A stretch of DNA of 64,000 bases from Paenibacillus graminis (GTDB lineage Bacteria; Bacillota; Bacilli; Paenibacillales; Paenibacillaceae). Both the position numbers and the translations under genes were made by a program. The stretch is taken from positions 2,232,001 through 2,296,000 of the forward strand of contig NZ_CP009287.1 in the NCBI RefSeq assembly GCF_000758705.1, in the 5' to 3' direction. The notes under the pieces were generated by a model, which worked only from the letters and a program-made list of their open reading frames with translations, made no database searches and had not been told where the DNA came from. Positions 1 through 9,396 of this stretch are shown one piece after another (the first letter of the stretch is position 1; every line of letters begins with the position of its first letter).

Positions 1-1
1 G

Positions 2-1858
2 CTTGACGTGATCCTGATGCGTTTTGAAGACAGTTTGGGGCAGCTTTTTTACAACAGGGATATTCAGGATGCAATTCGTCAAGGAGGTATCTCCGCTGCC
101 AGCAGCGCTGAACGGAACAGTCAAACCGAACGGATTAATAGTGAATTGGACCGCTGGATCACTTCGGTAAAGGGAGTGCAGGCGGTATACCTGGTACCCT
201 TGAATGAGGAGTTTTCTGTGTCTGCCACGGGAACAAAAGATAACGTTTTTATGAAAGGAATCAGGGAGGCTTCCTGGTTCAAGCAGCTGAAAGAGAAACC
301 CCACAGCTTATGGATTACGCAAGGATTGAAGCAGGGGGATACATCGGGCGTATTTCATTTTGCCAAATCCATGGCGGATGAATCGGGCGGGACAGGCTAC
401 ATTGCTGTCTGCGATATCAGTACCAAAGAATTGGACAGCCAGCTGAGCAAGGTCAATCTCGGCCTGGATTCCTACATCCAGCTTCTGACCAGCAAGGACG
501 AGCTGATTGCCTCCTCCCAGCAGCAGACGGATTCCTATCTTCGCCTCGGCGGGACATTGTTTAAAGGTCTGACCGAAGCTTCGGGGTCTTTGCCGACCCA
601 AGATGAAAAAGGCAAATCCATTCTCGCCGTGTATGGCACACTGCAGAGTTCGGGCTGGAGAGTGCTGGGTGTTGTGCCCTCGGAGAATCTGGTCAAAGAT
701 GCAGGCCGTATTTTGGGGACGACCTACATTGCTGTTGCTGCCGCAGCCCTTATAGCGATTCTAATCGGCTTATGGATGGTCAGAATGGTATCGAGGCCGC
801 TCTCACGGCTTAGGGATCTGATGTTCCAGGGGGCGGAAGGCGATCTGCGGGTGCGGACCAGGGTTGCTTCCCGTGATGAAATCGGCCAGCTGTCGTCTTC
901 CTTCAATGTGATGATGGAGCGGATCACGGAACTGGTGGTTCATACCAACGAGACGGCACGCGAGGTCCTCGAAACAGCAGATGCGCTGGGCAATGCTTCG
1001 CGTAAGACGGCTGCGTCGGCCAGGGATATTGCCGCGGCGACCGAAGAGATTGCCGGAGGAGCCGGAAGCCTGGCGCTGGAAGCGGACCGCGGCCATGAGA
1101 TGACGGCGCAGATATCCGACCGGATGGATATGGTGATCTCTGCTGCCCATGAGATGGGCAGCATGGCACATCATGTGGGGCAATCCAGCCAGGAAGGTGT
1201 CGTGAAGCTGCAGGAGCTGCTGCGCCAGACGCATACAACAGGCGGTATGACCGATAAGCTCGTGCTGAAGGTCAATGAACTCAAGGATACCGCTTCATCC
1301 GTAATGAAAGTGCTGGAGGCTATGCAGAGCATTACGCAGCAGACGAATATTCTGTCGCTGAACGCTTCCATTGAAGCTGCACGTGCAGGGGAAGCGGGCA
1401 GAGGGTTTACAGTCGTAGCCGATGAAATCCGCCAGCTGTCCGAACAGTCCAAACGCTCGATTGCGATGGCGGCTGAAATAACGGATAAGATTATGACGGA
1501 TATGCATGAGACTGTTGCTGCGCTGTCGGAGGTATCGCCCCTGTTCGACGGGCAGATCGTTTCAGTCCAGAACACAAGCGAAATCTTTGTCTCAGTACAG
1601 GGACAAATGAATCATTTTATTTCCCGTTTGGATTCCGTAGGAGCTTCTATTGAGGGGCTGAATCAATCGCAGCATGTGCTGTCGGATGCGATCAGCAGCG
1701 TCAGCTCTTTTGCCGAGGAATCCTCGGCTGCTTCACAGGAAGTGGCCTCCCTCAGCGGGGAACAGCAGAATGTGAGCGATTATCTCGTGGACCTTTCTGC
1801 CCAATTGGAGAAGGCTTCCTCAATGCTGAAGGAAAGACTCTCAAAGTTTACGGTATAA
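2..1858 (+). CDS. Methyl-accepting chemotaxis protein, 5'-truncated by the window edge
   Basis: Chemoreceptor that relays ligand binding to the CheA/CheW kinase complex. The frame is open to the window start with no credible ribosome binding site, so the first transmembrane helix and part of the extracellular Cache-like sensor domain lie outside. Visible in order: the remainder of the sensor (about residues 1-235), a transmembrane helix (about 238-260, rich in Ala/Ile), a HAMP segment, and a long cytoplasmic methyl-accepting coiled coil. The signalling hairpin tip is recognisable from the conserved stretch with [17 protein letters not shown]. The ligand cannot be predicted from sequence. A strong terminator follows 58 bp downstream, so this is the last gene of its transcript. 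Confidence 0.93.
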   Translation, partial: LDVILMRFEDSLGQLFYNRDIQDAIRQGGISAASSAERNSQTERINSELDRWITSVKGVQAVYLVPLNEEFSVSATGTKDNVFMKGIREASWFKQLKEKPHSLWITQGLKQGDTSGVFHFAKSMADESGGTGYIAVCDISTKELDSQLSKVNLGLDSYIQLLTSKDELIASSQQQTDSYLRLGGTLFKGLTEASGSLPTQDEKGKSILAVYGTLQSSGWRVLGVVPSENLVKDAGRILGTTYIAVAAAALIAILIGLWMVRMVSRPLSRLRDLMFQGAEGDLRVRTRVASRDEIGQLSSSFNVMMERITELVVHTNETAREVLETADALGNASRKTAASARDIAAATEEIAGGAGSLALEADRGHEMTAQISDRMDMVISAAHEMGSMAHHVGQSSQEGVVKLQELLRQTHTTGGMTDKLVLKVNELKDTASSVMKVLEAMQSITQQTNILSLNASIEAARAGEAGRGFTVVADEIRQLSEQSKRSIAMAAEITDKIMTDMHETVAALSEVSPLFDGQIVSVQNTSEIFVSVQGQMNHFISRLDSVGASIEGLNQSQHVLSDAISSVSSFAEESSAASQEVASLSGEQQNVSDYLVDLSAQLEKASSMLKERLSKFTV

Positions 1859-1916
1859 TACAGGCTGCTGGAGGAAGTGCAGCTGCCGCCGTAGAGATGT
1901 TATAAGCAGGAACTCA

Positions 1917-1950
1917 AACCGTTTCTTCCTATGAAGAGGCGGTTTTTGTT
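1917..1950 (+). terminator. Intrinsic terminator after the chemoreceptor gene
   Basis: A 12-bp stem (AACCGTTTCTTC pairing GAAGAGGCGGTT with G-U pairs), a four-base loop CTAT, then TTTTTGTT. Confidence 0.85.
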
Positions 1951-2075
1951 CATATATTGGGATTTCCTCTTGTGTTGGGATATATCGAGATGAACCTGTC
2001 GAATCTTTTTTTGTAGGAGGGCCGCCTGGGAAGAAGCTTGGAAATGGTTGAGAAGAGGGTAGTTTGAAGGAGGCT

Positions 2076-2272
2076 ATAGTGGAACTAGTATACTTAATTG
2101 AATAAAATATCCTCAGAATGAGGATATAGTGGGAAAAAGTAGAGTTATTTTAAGCAATTCCTCCCGAAAAGCGGCGCATCGACAGAATTAGTTATCCTTT
2201 TTCCAACTAGCACTTACGGGGAAGCAGATTGGGAAGAATTAAGTTTACTTTCTCCTCTTGCACTTCCCACCG
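2076..2272. repeat. Dispersed four-motif element, copy 1 (degenerate)
   Basis: Two forward motifs (AGTGGAACTAGTATACTTAA near 2078; AGTGGGAAAAAGTAGAGTTA near 2128) are followed by two reversed motifs (AATTAGTTATCCTTTTTCC near 2187; AATTAAGTTTACTTTCTCC near 2238). This is the same two-forward, two-reverse plan as at 7704, 16407, 23109 and 45509, but more diverged. Confidence 0.6.
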
Positions 2273-2326
2273 GGTCCAAGCAAGAAGGAGTAGGGACTTG
2301 GGCGGGGGGCAGAGGTTCATCGTTGC

Positions 2327-2366
2327 TGCAAAATACAGCTTCAAGCTGTAACTGTATTTGGTTGCA
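2327..2366. repeat. Nested palindrome
   Basis: Outer arms TGCAAAATACAG and CTGTATTTGGTTGCA flank an inner perfect palindrome TACAGCTT-C-AAGCTGTA. The two pairings compete for the same TACAG bases. No T-tract follows, so this is not a terminator. Function unknown. Confidence 0.5.
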
Positions 2367-2607
2367 ATAATATGATTTGAAATTTTACGGGCTTTCTAGT
2401 TGGCTGTACCATTTACAGATAGCGTTTAAGTTCCATGGGGTGCATGCAGGGCAATAAGTCGAGTAATAAGTCAGGTAATAAATCCGCAAGGTGGGCATAA
2501 TAGATGCCATGAAGCCCGTCTGGCAAACAGGATATCATTGAATTGTATCTTCCATAACCCTTGCCGGCAGGCGGCTTTAGTCTCACCAAACCTCAGGAGG
2601 AATGGCT

Positions 2608-4407
2608 TTGCACAAGCTTATTCATAAACGTATTTTTTGGGGCTCGCTTATCCTGTGCTTACTGGTGGCGGTGCTGATTGTCCGGCTGGCTTGGGTACAG
2701 CTGCTTCTGAAGGACCGCAAAGTGCCGGGAGCGGAGTACTCCATGGCCCAGATGGCCGCGATCCAGAGTGAGCGGGAGGTAGTGCTCGACAGCGGCCGGG
2801 GGCGGATGTACGACCGCAGCGGCCAGCCGCTGGCCGGCGAAACGGTGTGGACGGCGGCTTTTTTTCCCCAGGACGAAGCGGAAGCGGAAGCAGCGGAGAG
2901 TGCTGCCGGCAAAGAGAAGCTGCAGCAGCTTGCCACGGTGCTGGGAGTAACCTACGAGCAGCTTCAGGCTGGACGCAGCGGGCTGAAAGAGCCGCTGCTC
3001 TGGCCTTCAGGCAGCGGCAAAAATCCGCTGGAGCTGACGCCGGGGCAGGCTGAAGCGGTTGAAGCGCTGGCTGTCGGCGGTGTGCGGGCGCTGCCTTTTG
3101 CCCGCCGGTATACGGGGGAAGCGACAGGCCGCCAGTGGCTGGGCTACCTGTCGGAAGCTAAGGCGGCGGAGGCGAAGGAATCGCCGACCGGTCTGAGAAT
3201 TCCTTTGACGGGAACCGATGGTCTGGAGAAGACGCTGGAGCCGCTTATGCAGGGAGTAGGCCATACCGAAGCTTATGCCCGGGTGGATGCGCGCGGCAAC
3301 CGTCTTCCTGACAGTCCCATTAAGGTGAGAGCGCCGGGGAATCCTTATTATCCGCTGTCTTTGTATACGACTATAGACAAGAAGCTTCAGGAGAATATTG
3401 AGAAGCTGGCTGTGAAATCTGGAGTCAAAGAAGGTGCTGTAGTAGTGCTGGATACCTCCACCAGTGATATTGAAGCTATGGTTTCATTGCCGTTCTATAA
3501 TCCCGCGCTGATTTCGCCAGAAGGAGGCGAGTGGAATAACCGGGCGCTTCAGGCTGCGGTTCCCGGCTCTATTTTCAAGATTGTAACCGCCGCTGCGGCA
3601 CTGGAAGCCGGTGTGACTTCGCCCGGGGAAAAGTTTTACTGCTCCGGGCATTACGGAAAATATGGCCTGTCCTGCCTGAAAGGAAAAGGACACGGCTCCC
3701 TTACCATGGCGCAAGGGTTCGCCGTGTCCTGCAATACCGTATTTGCCTCGCTGGCTGAGCGGCTGAGCGGAGCCCAGCTCCAGTCCGCCGCACTGGCGCT
3801 GGGGCTGGGCCGGGATATCAGCTGGCAAGCGGAAAATACGTTTGGCCTGCCGCTGCTCCGTCCGCTGTCCGGGGAACAGCCGGGGACAATCTTTACCACT
3901 CTGCTGCCCGATGACGGCGGAGCGAGGGTACAGACAGCAATTGGCCAGCGCGATGTCCGGGTCACACCGCTTCAGGCAGCCAACCTGCTGGTTACGCTGC
4001 TGCATGGTGGAGAAGTCCATGCGCCGCGTATACTTCAGCGGGTAGCATTCGCCAACGGACAGACGCTGAAAGAGCTTCCTGCCCATTTAGCCCCGTCCCC
4101 CCAAGGCAGAATCTCGCCGTCGACAGCCCATGAGCTGCTCTCCCTGCTGCGGAAGGTTGTGACCGGGGGAACCGGCAAAAGCCTGCAGGGCACGAAATGG
4201 CCTCTTGCAGGCAAGTCAGGTACAGCCCAGACATGGGTGAAGGGCATGCCCCGCAATAACCAATGGTTCGTCGGCTACGGACCGGCCGAGCACCCCAGAT
4301 TTGCGGTGTCCGTCCTGGTGGAGAATGTGGCCCCAGGGAGCCCGCATGTGGCCACCAGGCTGTTTGGTCAGGTATTTGATCTGCTGGCGGAATCCTCCGG
4401 CGCATGA
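2608..4407 (+). CDS. Class B penicillin-binding protein (PBP2/FtsI-type transpeptidase)
   Basis: D,D-transpeptidase that cross-links peptidoglycan outside the membrane. There is one N-terminal transmembrane helix (about 8-26), a non-catalytic N-terminal region, then the transpeptidase domain with all three active-site motifs: SIFK with the catalytic Ser near 321, SCN near 374 and KSG near 536. It lacks a PASTA tail. TTG at 2608 is preferred because AGGAGG at 2595-2600 lies seven bases before it, whereas the ATG at 2602 is only one base from the box. The length, 599 residues, is normal for class B PBPs. The particular role (elongation, division or sporulation) is not evident. Its 3' end overlaps the convergent gene by 40 bp. 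Confidence 0.9.
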   Translation: MHKLIHKRIFWGSLILCLLVAVLIVRLAWVQLLLKDRKVPGAEYSMAQMAAIQSEREVVLDSGRGRMYDRSGQPLAGETVWTAAFFPQDEAEAEAAESAAGKEKLQQLATVLGVTYEQLQAGRSGLKEPLLWPSGSGKNPLELTPGQAEAVEALAVGGVRALPFARRYTGEATGRQWLGYLSEAKAAEAKESPTGLRIPLTGTDGLEKTLEPLMQGVGHTEAYARVDARGNRLPDSPIKVRAPGNPYYPLSLYTTIDKKLQENIEKLAVKSGVKEGAVVVLDTSTSDIEAMVSLPFYNPALISPEGGEWNNRALQAAVPGSIFKIVTAAAALEAGVTSPGEKFYCSGHYGKYGLSCLKGKGHGSLTMAQGFAVSCNTVFASLAERLSGAQLQSAALALGLGRDISWQAENTFGLPLLRPLSGEQPGTIFTTLLPDDGGARVQTAIGQRDVRVTPLQAANLLVTLLHGGEVHAPRILQRVAFANGQTLKELPAHLAPSPQGRISPSTAHELLSLLRKVVTGGTGKSLQGTKWPLAGKSGTAQTWVKGMPRNNQWFVGYGPAEHPRFAVSVLVENVAPGSPHVATRLFGQVFDLLAESSGA

Positions 4408-5567
4408 GTGCCATCCGGATCACCGGAAACCGCCTCACCTCCCGGAGTGGAAGGCTCGCCGGATGCTGCGAATGGCGATACAATAAACTCTTCCTTCGGC
4501 AGGAAGATCCAGCGCTGGAGATACCCCTGCTGAAGCAGTTCCTTGAGCAGAATGAGCAGGATCGGCGAGAGAATCAAGCCGGCGAAGCCAAAGATGGAGC
4601 TGGACAGAATCACGAACGACAGCATCAGGAAAGCGGAGGATACGCCGATGGAATTACCGGTGATCTTCGGCTCCAGCAGCTGCCGCACAATCAGCACCAC
4701 CGCAAGCAGCACAATTAGGCCAATGGCCAGCGAAGTATTGCCGATGATGAACAGATATACAATCCAGGGGATCAGTATCGTCGACACCCCGAGCAGCGGA
4801 AGCACATCAAATACGGCGCAGACTATGGCCATAGTGATTTCATTGCCGCTTCTAAGGATAAAGAGCCCAACCAGGACAATGGCGAAGGTAATACTGATCA
4901 GAATCAGCTGTGCTTTGAGATAGGACCCGATGGCCTTGAAGACATTCCCCTGTAAAAAAGCATAAGCTGTCTTGAATGTTTTGGGCATCTTGTCATGAGC
5001 AATTTTGCGCCAGTCCTTAATCTCCATGCTGAGAAAAAAGGCCAGAATAATCGCAATGCCAAAATTAGCCATAAATGAAGAGAAGGAGCCAAGCACTCCG
5101 ATCATATATTTAAGGGAGATTACCAGCCAGCCCGAAAGCACATTGGTTGCTTCCTTAAAATAGCCGTTGATTTTGTTGGTAAGATCCGGCGGGAGTGCAT
5201 CAATCTTGTGCTGCAAATAAGTGGTCGTCTCAGCAAATTGCTGCTGTACGATATATGTATATCTGGGCAGATCGTCCTGGAATTGTAGTGCCTGCATCGT
5301 AATGAGCAGCCCGGCGCCGAACAACACACCCAGCAGCACAATCAGGAACAGGATGACCGAAATCGCGGAAGCAAACGGTTTGGCCATTCCCCGGCGGTTC
5401 AGAAAACGGGCCAGCGGCTCAATCATCAGAAATACAAAAAATGATAAGAACACAGGCGCGGCGAGCCGGTACACCGTACTGAAAGCGAACATCACAAGAT
5501 ACACGGTCAGCACGACTAAACCGATGTCGAATATGGTGCGCCAATATTTTTTGTACAGCGGCAACAT
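4368..5567 (-). CDS. AI-2E/YtvI-family membrane permease
   Basis: Polytopic membrane protein of the AI-2E transporter family (PF01594), the family of the B. subtilis sporulation protein YtvI. It is 399 residues long with paired hydrophobic helices near the N-terminus (about 15-80), a helical soluble segment (about 100-155), then five or six further helices up to about 350, including the family-typical run ending GFAGLILSPILLILLKE. The C-terminal 40 residues are polar, rich in Pro/Ser/Gly, and lie partly in the stretch that overlaps antisense with the PBP gene. AAGGAG is 12 bases before the ATG, a somewhat long spacing. Substrate is unknown; many members do not transport AI-2. Confidence 0.8.
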   Translation of the reverse strand: MLPLYKKYWRTIFDIGLVVLTVYLVMFAFSTVYRLAAPVFLSFFVFLMIEPLARFLNRRGMAKPFASAISVILFLIVLLGVLFGAGLLITMQALQFQDDLPRYTYIVQQQFAETTTYLQHKIDALPPDLTNKINGYFKEATNVLSGWLVISLKYMIGVLGSFSSFMANFGIAIILAFFLSMEIKDWRKIAHDKMPKTFKTAYAFLQGNVFKAIGSYLKAQLILISITFAIVLVGLFILRSGNEITMAIVCAVFDVLPLLGVSTILIPWIVYLFIIGNTSLAIGLIVLLAVVLIVRQLLEPKITGNSIGVSSAFLMLSFVILSSSIFGFAGLILSPILLILLKELLQQGYLQRWIFLPKEEFIVSPFAASGEPSTPGGEAVSGDPDGTHAPEDSASRSNT

Positions 5568-5809
5568 GAATATGAACGACTCCTTTTTAGATAAAGTAAC
5601 AAATTCAGCTTTAATTCATTGTACACGATTTTAACAAAAAAGCGTCTATTTCTTTGATACCTGTGTTAAAATAGGGGGTAACGTTTTTTCGTGGGAATCT
5701 GCCTACTTAAAAACCGCGAGGCATACTTTACTCTACTTGGCCGTATCACTGAATCTGCTTGCAGACCTAACGCGAGCCAAAGTCAACTCTGGAAAAGCGG
5801 GGAATTTAT

Positions 5810-7189
5810 ATGCAGACTTTGCTGCTCTGGTTATTTTATATTTCAACATTTTATGCCTTTATCCCTGGGATGATCAGCCGCTTATTTGGATATCGTGTCT
5901 TCCGCAAAGGGATGGGCCGCGGTGATTTTGCGCTTACTTTTGACGACGGTCCGGACTCGCTCTATACACCGCTGCTGCTTGATTTGCTGAAACGCTACGG
6001 TGCCAAGGCTACTTTTTTTGTTGTCGGCTCCCATGCCGAGCAGAACCCAGAAATTATCAAGCGTATGCATGATGAAGGGCATTTGATCGGAATCCATAAT
6101 TATGTTCACAAGACGAACTGGCTGATGCGTCCGGCTACCGTCAAACGCCAGATACAGCGCACGGATGATATTATTTTCAGTATTACCGGTGAACGGAGCA
6201 CGTATTACCGCCCGCCCTGGGGGATCGTTAATCTGTTCGACTTTTCGAAGCGCCGCCAGGTGCAGATCGTGCTGTGGTCGGCAATGTTCGGCGACTGGAA
6301 GGAAAAGCTCGGCGCAGAACGGCTGACAGAAAAGCTGCTTACCAAGCTGAATCCGGGCGAAGTGATGCTGCTGCATGACTGCGGCACCACACTCGGAGCG
6401 GACCCCAAAGCGCCTGAGCATATGCTGGTCGCCCTGGAGCGGATGCTGCAGGAGGCAGAACGGCGCGGACTGCGCAGCATCCGGGTCGATGAGATGATCA
6501 AGATGGGGCAGAGCTCTCCGATCCAAAAGCTTTCTTTTAGCAAAAGGCTGCTTGTCGGCTTATGGTTGGCTTGGGAGAAGGTTTTCCAGCTAATATTCCA
6601 GATTAAGACCCTCTCACCGGCAGATCCGTTCCTGCATTACCGTATACGCAAATATAAGGGAAAACCTGTACAGATGGAAGGCGGCGAACTGCTGGCCAAA
6701 GGCGACAAGGTGATTGAACTGCATATTGACAACAGGCAGCTCTTCGAGCTTGGCATTCATTCACGTTCCTCGGCACAGCTGGCGATCCGCATGATCCGCC
6801 GGATGGAGAAGGATATGCCGGTGCTGGCGCAGCGGATTGCCGGGGATATAGACCTGGCCGAAGCGAAAGCGCTGTACGGTGTCAGTATGATCAACCGCGG
6901 ACCGGAGAAATTCGGGTTCATGGTGCTGGATCTGCCGAAAGGGTGGTTTGCCCGGTCGGCCAAGTTTTACCTGAGTATACTGCTGAGTGTCATCCACCCG
7001 GCAGGAGGGGCAAGGCTAAAGGAACGGAGCGAGGTGCTGATTCCCAAAATGATGCTGATGCCCGTCTCCCAACTGCTTGACCAGATGAACCAGCAGCGTC
7101 CGCAGAAACAGGTGAAGCCCCGTGAGCAGCGTCGGGAAGAAGATTTGTCCCTGGAGGCTGAGCTGCCGGCAGCTACGGTTGTGCACTAA
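5810..7189 (+). CDS. Polysaccharide deacetylase (NodB homology) with C-terminal YkoP-like domain
   Basis: Carbohydrate esterase family 4 enzyme predicted to remove N-acetyl groups from peptidoglycan or another surface polymer. A hydrophobic N-terminal segment (about 3-22) acts as membrane anchor. The NodB motifs are complete: TFDDGPD (metal-binding and base Asp), HNYVH (metal His pair), RPPWG, GDW and LLHD. After about residue 225 comes a roughly 200-residue extension that resembles the YkoP-type domain found behind deacetylases in Bacillales, ending in a basic, Gln-rich tail. The ribosome binding site is weak (GCGGGGA), so the exact start is less certain. It is a single-gene transcript closed by a terminator. 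Confidence 0.87.
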   Translation: MQTLLLWLFYISTFYAFIPGMISRLFGYRVFRKGMGRGDFALTFDDGPDSLYTPLLLDLLKRYGAKATFFVVGSHAEQNPEIIKRMHDEGHLIGIHNYVHKTNWLMRPATVKRQIQRTDDIIFSITGERSTYYRPPWGIVNLFDFSKRRQVQIVLWSAMFGDWKEKLGAERLTEKLLTKLNPGEVMLLHDCGTTLGADPKAPEHMLVALERMLQEAERRGLRSIRVDEMIKMGQSSPIQKLSFSKRLLVGLWLAWEKVFQLIFQIKTLSPADPFLHYRIRKYKGKPVQMEGGELLAKGDKVIELHIDNRQLFELGIHSRSSAQLAIRMIRRMEKDMPVLAQRIAGDIDLAEAKALYGVSMINRGPEKFGFMVLDLPKGWFARSAKFYLSILLSVIHPAGGARLKERSEVLIPKMMLMPVSQLLDQMNQQRPQKQVKPREQRREEDLSLEAELPAATVVH

Positions 7190-7238
7190 TGATCACTGTT
7201 AAATGAAATGAAACAGCAAACAGCAATTATAAGATAAG

Positions 7239-7271
7239 CTTCTGTGACCTCAGGTTACAGGAGTTTTTTTG
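7239..7271 (+). terminator. Intrinsic terminator after the deacetylase gene
   Basis: An 11-bp stem CTTCTGTGACC / GGTTACAGGAG with loop TCA, followed directly by seven T. Confidence 0.88.
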
Positions 7272-7483
7272 ATTTTAAGGAAACTATGGTTTCCTGCTCT
7301 TGTGAAAAAACGCATGGGAGCTGCGGGGAAGTGAAGTGAAATTCACCTGGAAAGAGGGGAATCAGGCGGAGGAGATATCTATTTTCTAACTAGCGCTTGC
7401 GAAGAGCCGGGTCCCTGTGAACAATCCGGTGAACAAGTGCTGTATAGATTGAATTTGAAAATATAAAAAACAGGGAAAAGTGG

Positions 7484-7652
7484 CGGAACTAGAAGTATGG
7501 ATACTTACGGAGCGGTAGGGAGCGCCTGAAGGCTTTCTTGCAGGAAAGCTCGCTATCTTCAGCATAACCAGTCTGCGGATTTTAACCGCGAACAGCAATA
7601 TACCATCAAGAAATCTGCAGTTGGGCAGAGGTTGGAAGTCCAAGCATCCTCT
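7484..7652. repeat. Dispersed repeat C, copy 1
   Basis: Shares ordered blocks with 40220-40333: GGAACT, GTAGG(G)AGCG, CCGC(G/C)AACAGC, ATC(A/G)AGAAATCTG and GGAAGTCCAA(G/A)CAT(C/T)CTCT, separated by variable stretches. It contains the stem GAAGGCTTTCTTG/CAGGAAAGC around 7530-7550. Confidence 0.6.
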
Positions 7653-7703
7653 ATAGTTACGACCCATCCCGGAATCGAAAATCACAAGTTCAATTTATAT
7701 AGC

Positions 7704-7888
7704 AGTTGGAAAAAGGAAACTTATTTCTCCCCAAAGTCAACAATTGTGAGGTTTAAGTGGAAAAAAGAAACTTAATTGGACAATATTACTCCTTCATGGG
7801 TGAAATGAGCTGAATTAGTGTACCTTTTTCCACTTACGTTGCAGCGTACATGGTGCTTAGACAAATTAGTTATCCTTTTTCCACTTAT
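7704..7888. repeat. Dispersed four-motif element, copy 2
   Basis: Forward motifs at about 7705 (TTGGAAAAAGGAAACTTATT) and 7756 (AGTGGAAAAAAGAAACTTAA) are followed by reversed motifs at about 7815 (AATTAGTGTACCTTTTTCC) and 7864 (AATTAGTTATCCTTTTTCC). It is closely related along its full length to the copy at 45509-45692. Confidence 0.85.
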
Positions 7889-7943
7889 CCAGCTAACGAT
7901 GCCCCGAGAAGATACGTATGCTTCTTACACTATCTTCTTGACG

Positions 7944-9264
7944 CACCCGCCGCAGCGTCAGAGCTCCGCAACAACGGCAGAAATGCCGTTGTTTGCCCCG
8001 CCGCAGCGTCAGAGCTCCGCAACAACGGCAAAAACGCCGTTGTTTGACCCGCCGCAGGCAACAACGGCAAAAACGCCGTTGTTTGCCCCGCCGCAGTGGC
8101 AGAGCCCCGCAACAACGGCAAAAACGCCGTTGTTTGACCCGCCGCAGCGTCAGAGCTCCGCAACAACGGCAGAAATGCCGTTGTTTGCCCCGCCGCAGCG
8201 TCAGAGCTCCGCAACAACGGCAGAAATGCCGTTGTTTGCCCCGCCGCAGCGTCAGAGCTCCGCAACAACGGCAGAAATGCCGTTGTTTGCCCCGCCGCAG
8301 CGTCAGAGCTCCGCAACAACGGCAGAAATGCCGTTGTTTGCCCCACCGCAGCGTCAGAGCTCCGCAACAACGGCAGAAATGCCGTTGTTTGCCCCGCCGC
8401 AGCGTCAGAGCTCCGCAACAACGGCAGAAATGCCGTTGTTTGCCCCGCCGCAGCGTCAGAGCTCCGCAACAACGGCAGAAATGCCGTTGTTTGCCCCGCC
8501 GCAGCGTCAGAGCTCCGCAACAACGGCAGAAATGCCGTTGTTTGCCCCGCCGCAGCGTCAGAGCTCCGCAACAACGGCAGAAATGCCGTTGTTTGCCCCG
8601 CCGCAGCGTCAGAGCTCCGCAACAACGGCAGAAATGCCGTTGTTTGCCCCGCCGCAGCGTCAAAGCCCCGCAACAACGGCAGAAATGCCGTTGTTTGCCC
8701 CGCCGCAGCGTCAGAGCTCCGCAACAACGGCAGAAATGCCGTTGTTTGCCCCGCCGCAGTGGCAGAGCCCCGCAACAACGGCAGAAACGCCGTTGTTTGC
8801 CCCGCCGCAGCGTCAGAGCTCCGCAACAACGGCAGAAATGCCGTTGTTTGCCCCGCCGCAGCGTCAGAGCTCCGCAACAACGGCAGAAATGCCGTTGTTT
8901 GCCCCGCCGCAGCGTCAGAGCTCCGCAACAACGGCAGAAATGCCGTTGTTTGCCCCGCCGCAGCGTCAAAGCCCCGCAACAACGGCAGAAATGCCGTTGT
9001 TTGCCCCGCCGCAGCGTCAGAGCTCCGCAACAACGGCAGAAATGCCGTTGTTTGCCCCGCCGCAGCGTCAGAGCTCCGCAACAACGGCAGAAATGCCGTT
9101 GTTTGCCCCGCCGCAGCGTCAGAGCTCCGCAACAACGGCAGAAATGCCGTTGTTTGCCCCGCCGCAGCGTCAAAGCCCCGCAACAACGGCAGAAATGCCG
9201 TTGTTTGCCCCGCGCAGCAGAAAAGCTCCGCAACAACGGCAGAAATGCCGTTGTTGCGGAGCTT
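7944..9264. repeat. Tandem array of 51-bp units, each carrying a GAAA-looped hairpin
   Basis: There are 24 full 51-bp units and one 39-bp unit (8048-8086 region), then a final altered unit. Each full unit contains AACAACGGCA-GAAA-TGCCGTTGTT, a 10-bp perfect stem with a GNRA-type loop when read on the plus strand. A minority have AAAAAC or AGAAAC in the loop region. The final unit (9223-9264) extends the palindrome to 19-bp arms: AAGCTCCGCAACAACGGCA, loop GAAA, then the exact complement. Units with the variant CAAAGCCCC lie at 8661, 8967 and 9171, six and four units apart, which shows block duplication. No unique spacers exist, so it is not a CRISPR array. No protein is convincing in any frame. 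Confidence 0.95.
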
Positions 9265-9396
9265 ACGTGAACCAACATCTGTTGATTCTCCTGGCAAGTG
9301 TCTTAGCCAGGAAACCTTCGAAGCACATTCACTTACCGTTCCCAGTGCTTCCCGCACGGTAACTTTAGCGGTGCTGTGCAAATTGCCCAGCACCCA

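Larger units (their letters stand above)
1951..2607. other. Gene-free interval upstream of the PBP gene
   Basis: About 650 bp with no supported gene. It holds a degenerate copy of the four-motif dispersed element (2076-2272) and a palindrome (2327-2366). The last 200 bp carry no clear -35/-10 pair that I can call, although the PBP promoter must lie here or further upstream. Confidence 0.6.
7272..9396. other. Gene-free, repeat-rich interval between convergent genes
   Basis: About 2.1 kb between the deacetylase terminator and the ilvD stop codon. It contains a repeat-C copy (7484-7652), a four-motif element (7704-7888) and the 51-bp tandem array (7944-9264). A fragment at 7381-7400 resembles the right end of the four-motif element at 2200. 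Open frames across the array are by-products of a repeat length divisible by three. The last 130 bp before ilvD show only a weak stem (GGTGCTG/CAGCACC) without a T-tract. Confidence 0.75.

Noticed and set aside
7944..9264. CRISPR array
   Set aside because: Units are contiguous 51-bp copies without unique spacers, and no cas genes are present in the window.
7818..9393. Long open frames on both strands (up to about 510 residues, with repeats such as APPQRQSSATTAEMPLF or GKQRHFCRCCGALTLRR)
   Set aside because: The 51-bp unit is divisible by three and has no stop in several frames, so every frame stays open. None has a ribosome binding site or unique domain, and the DNA palindrome explains the conservation.
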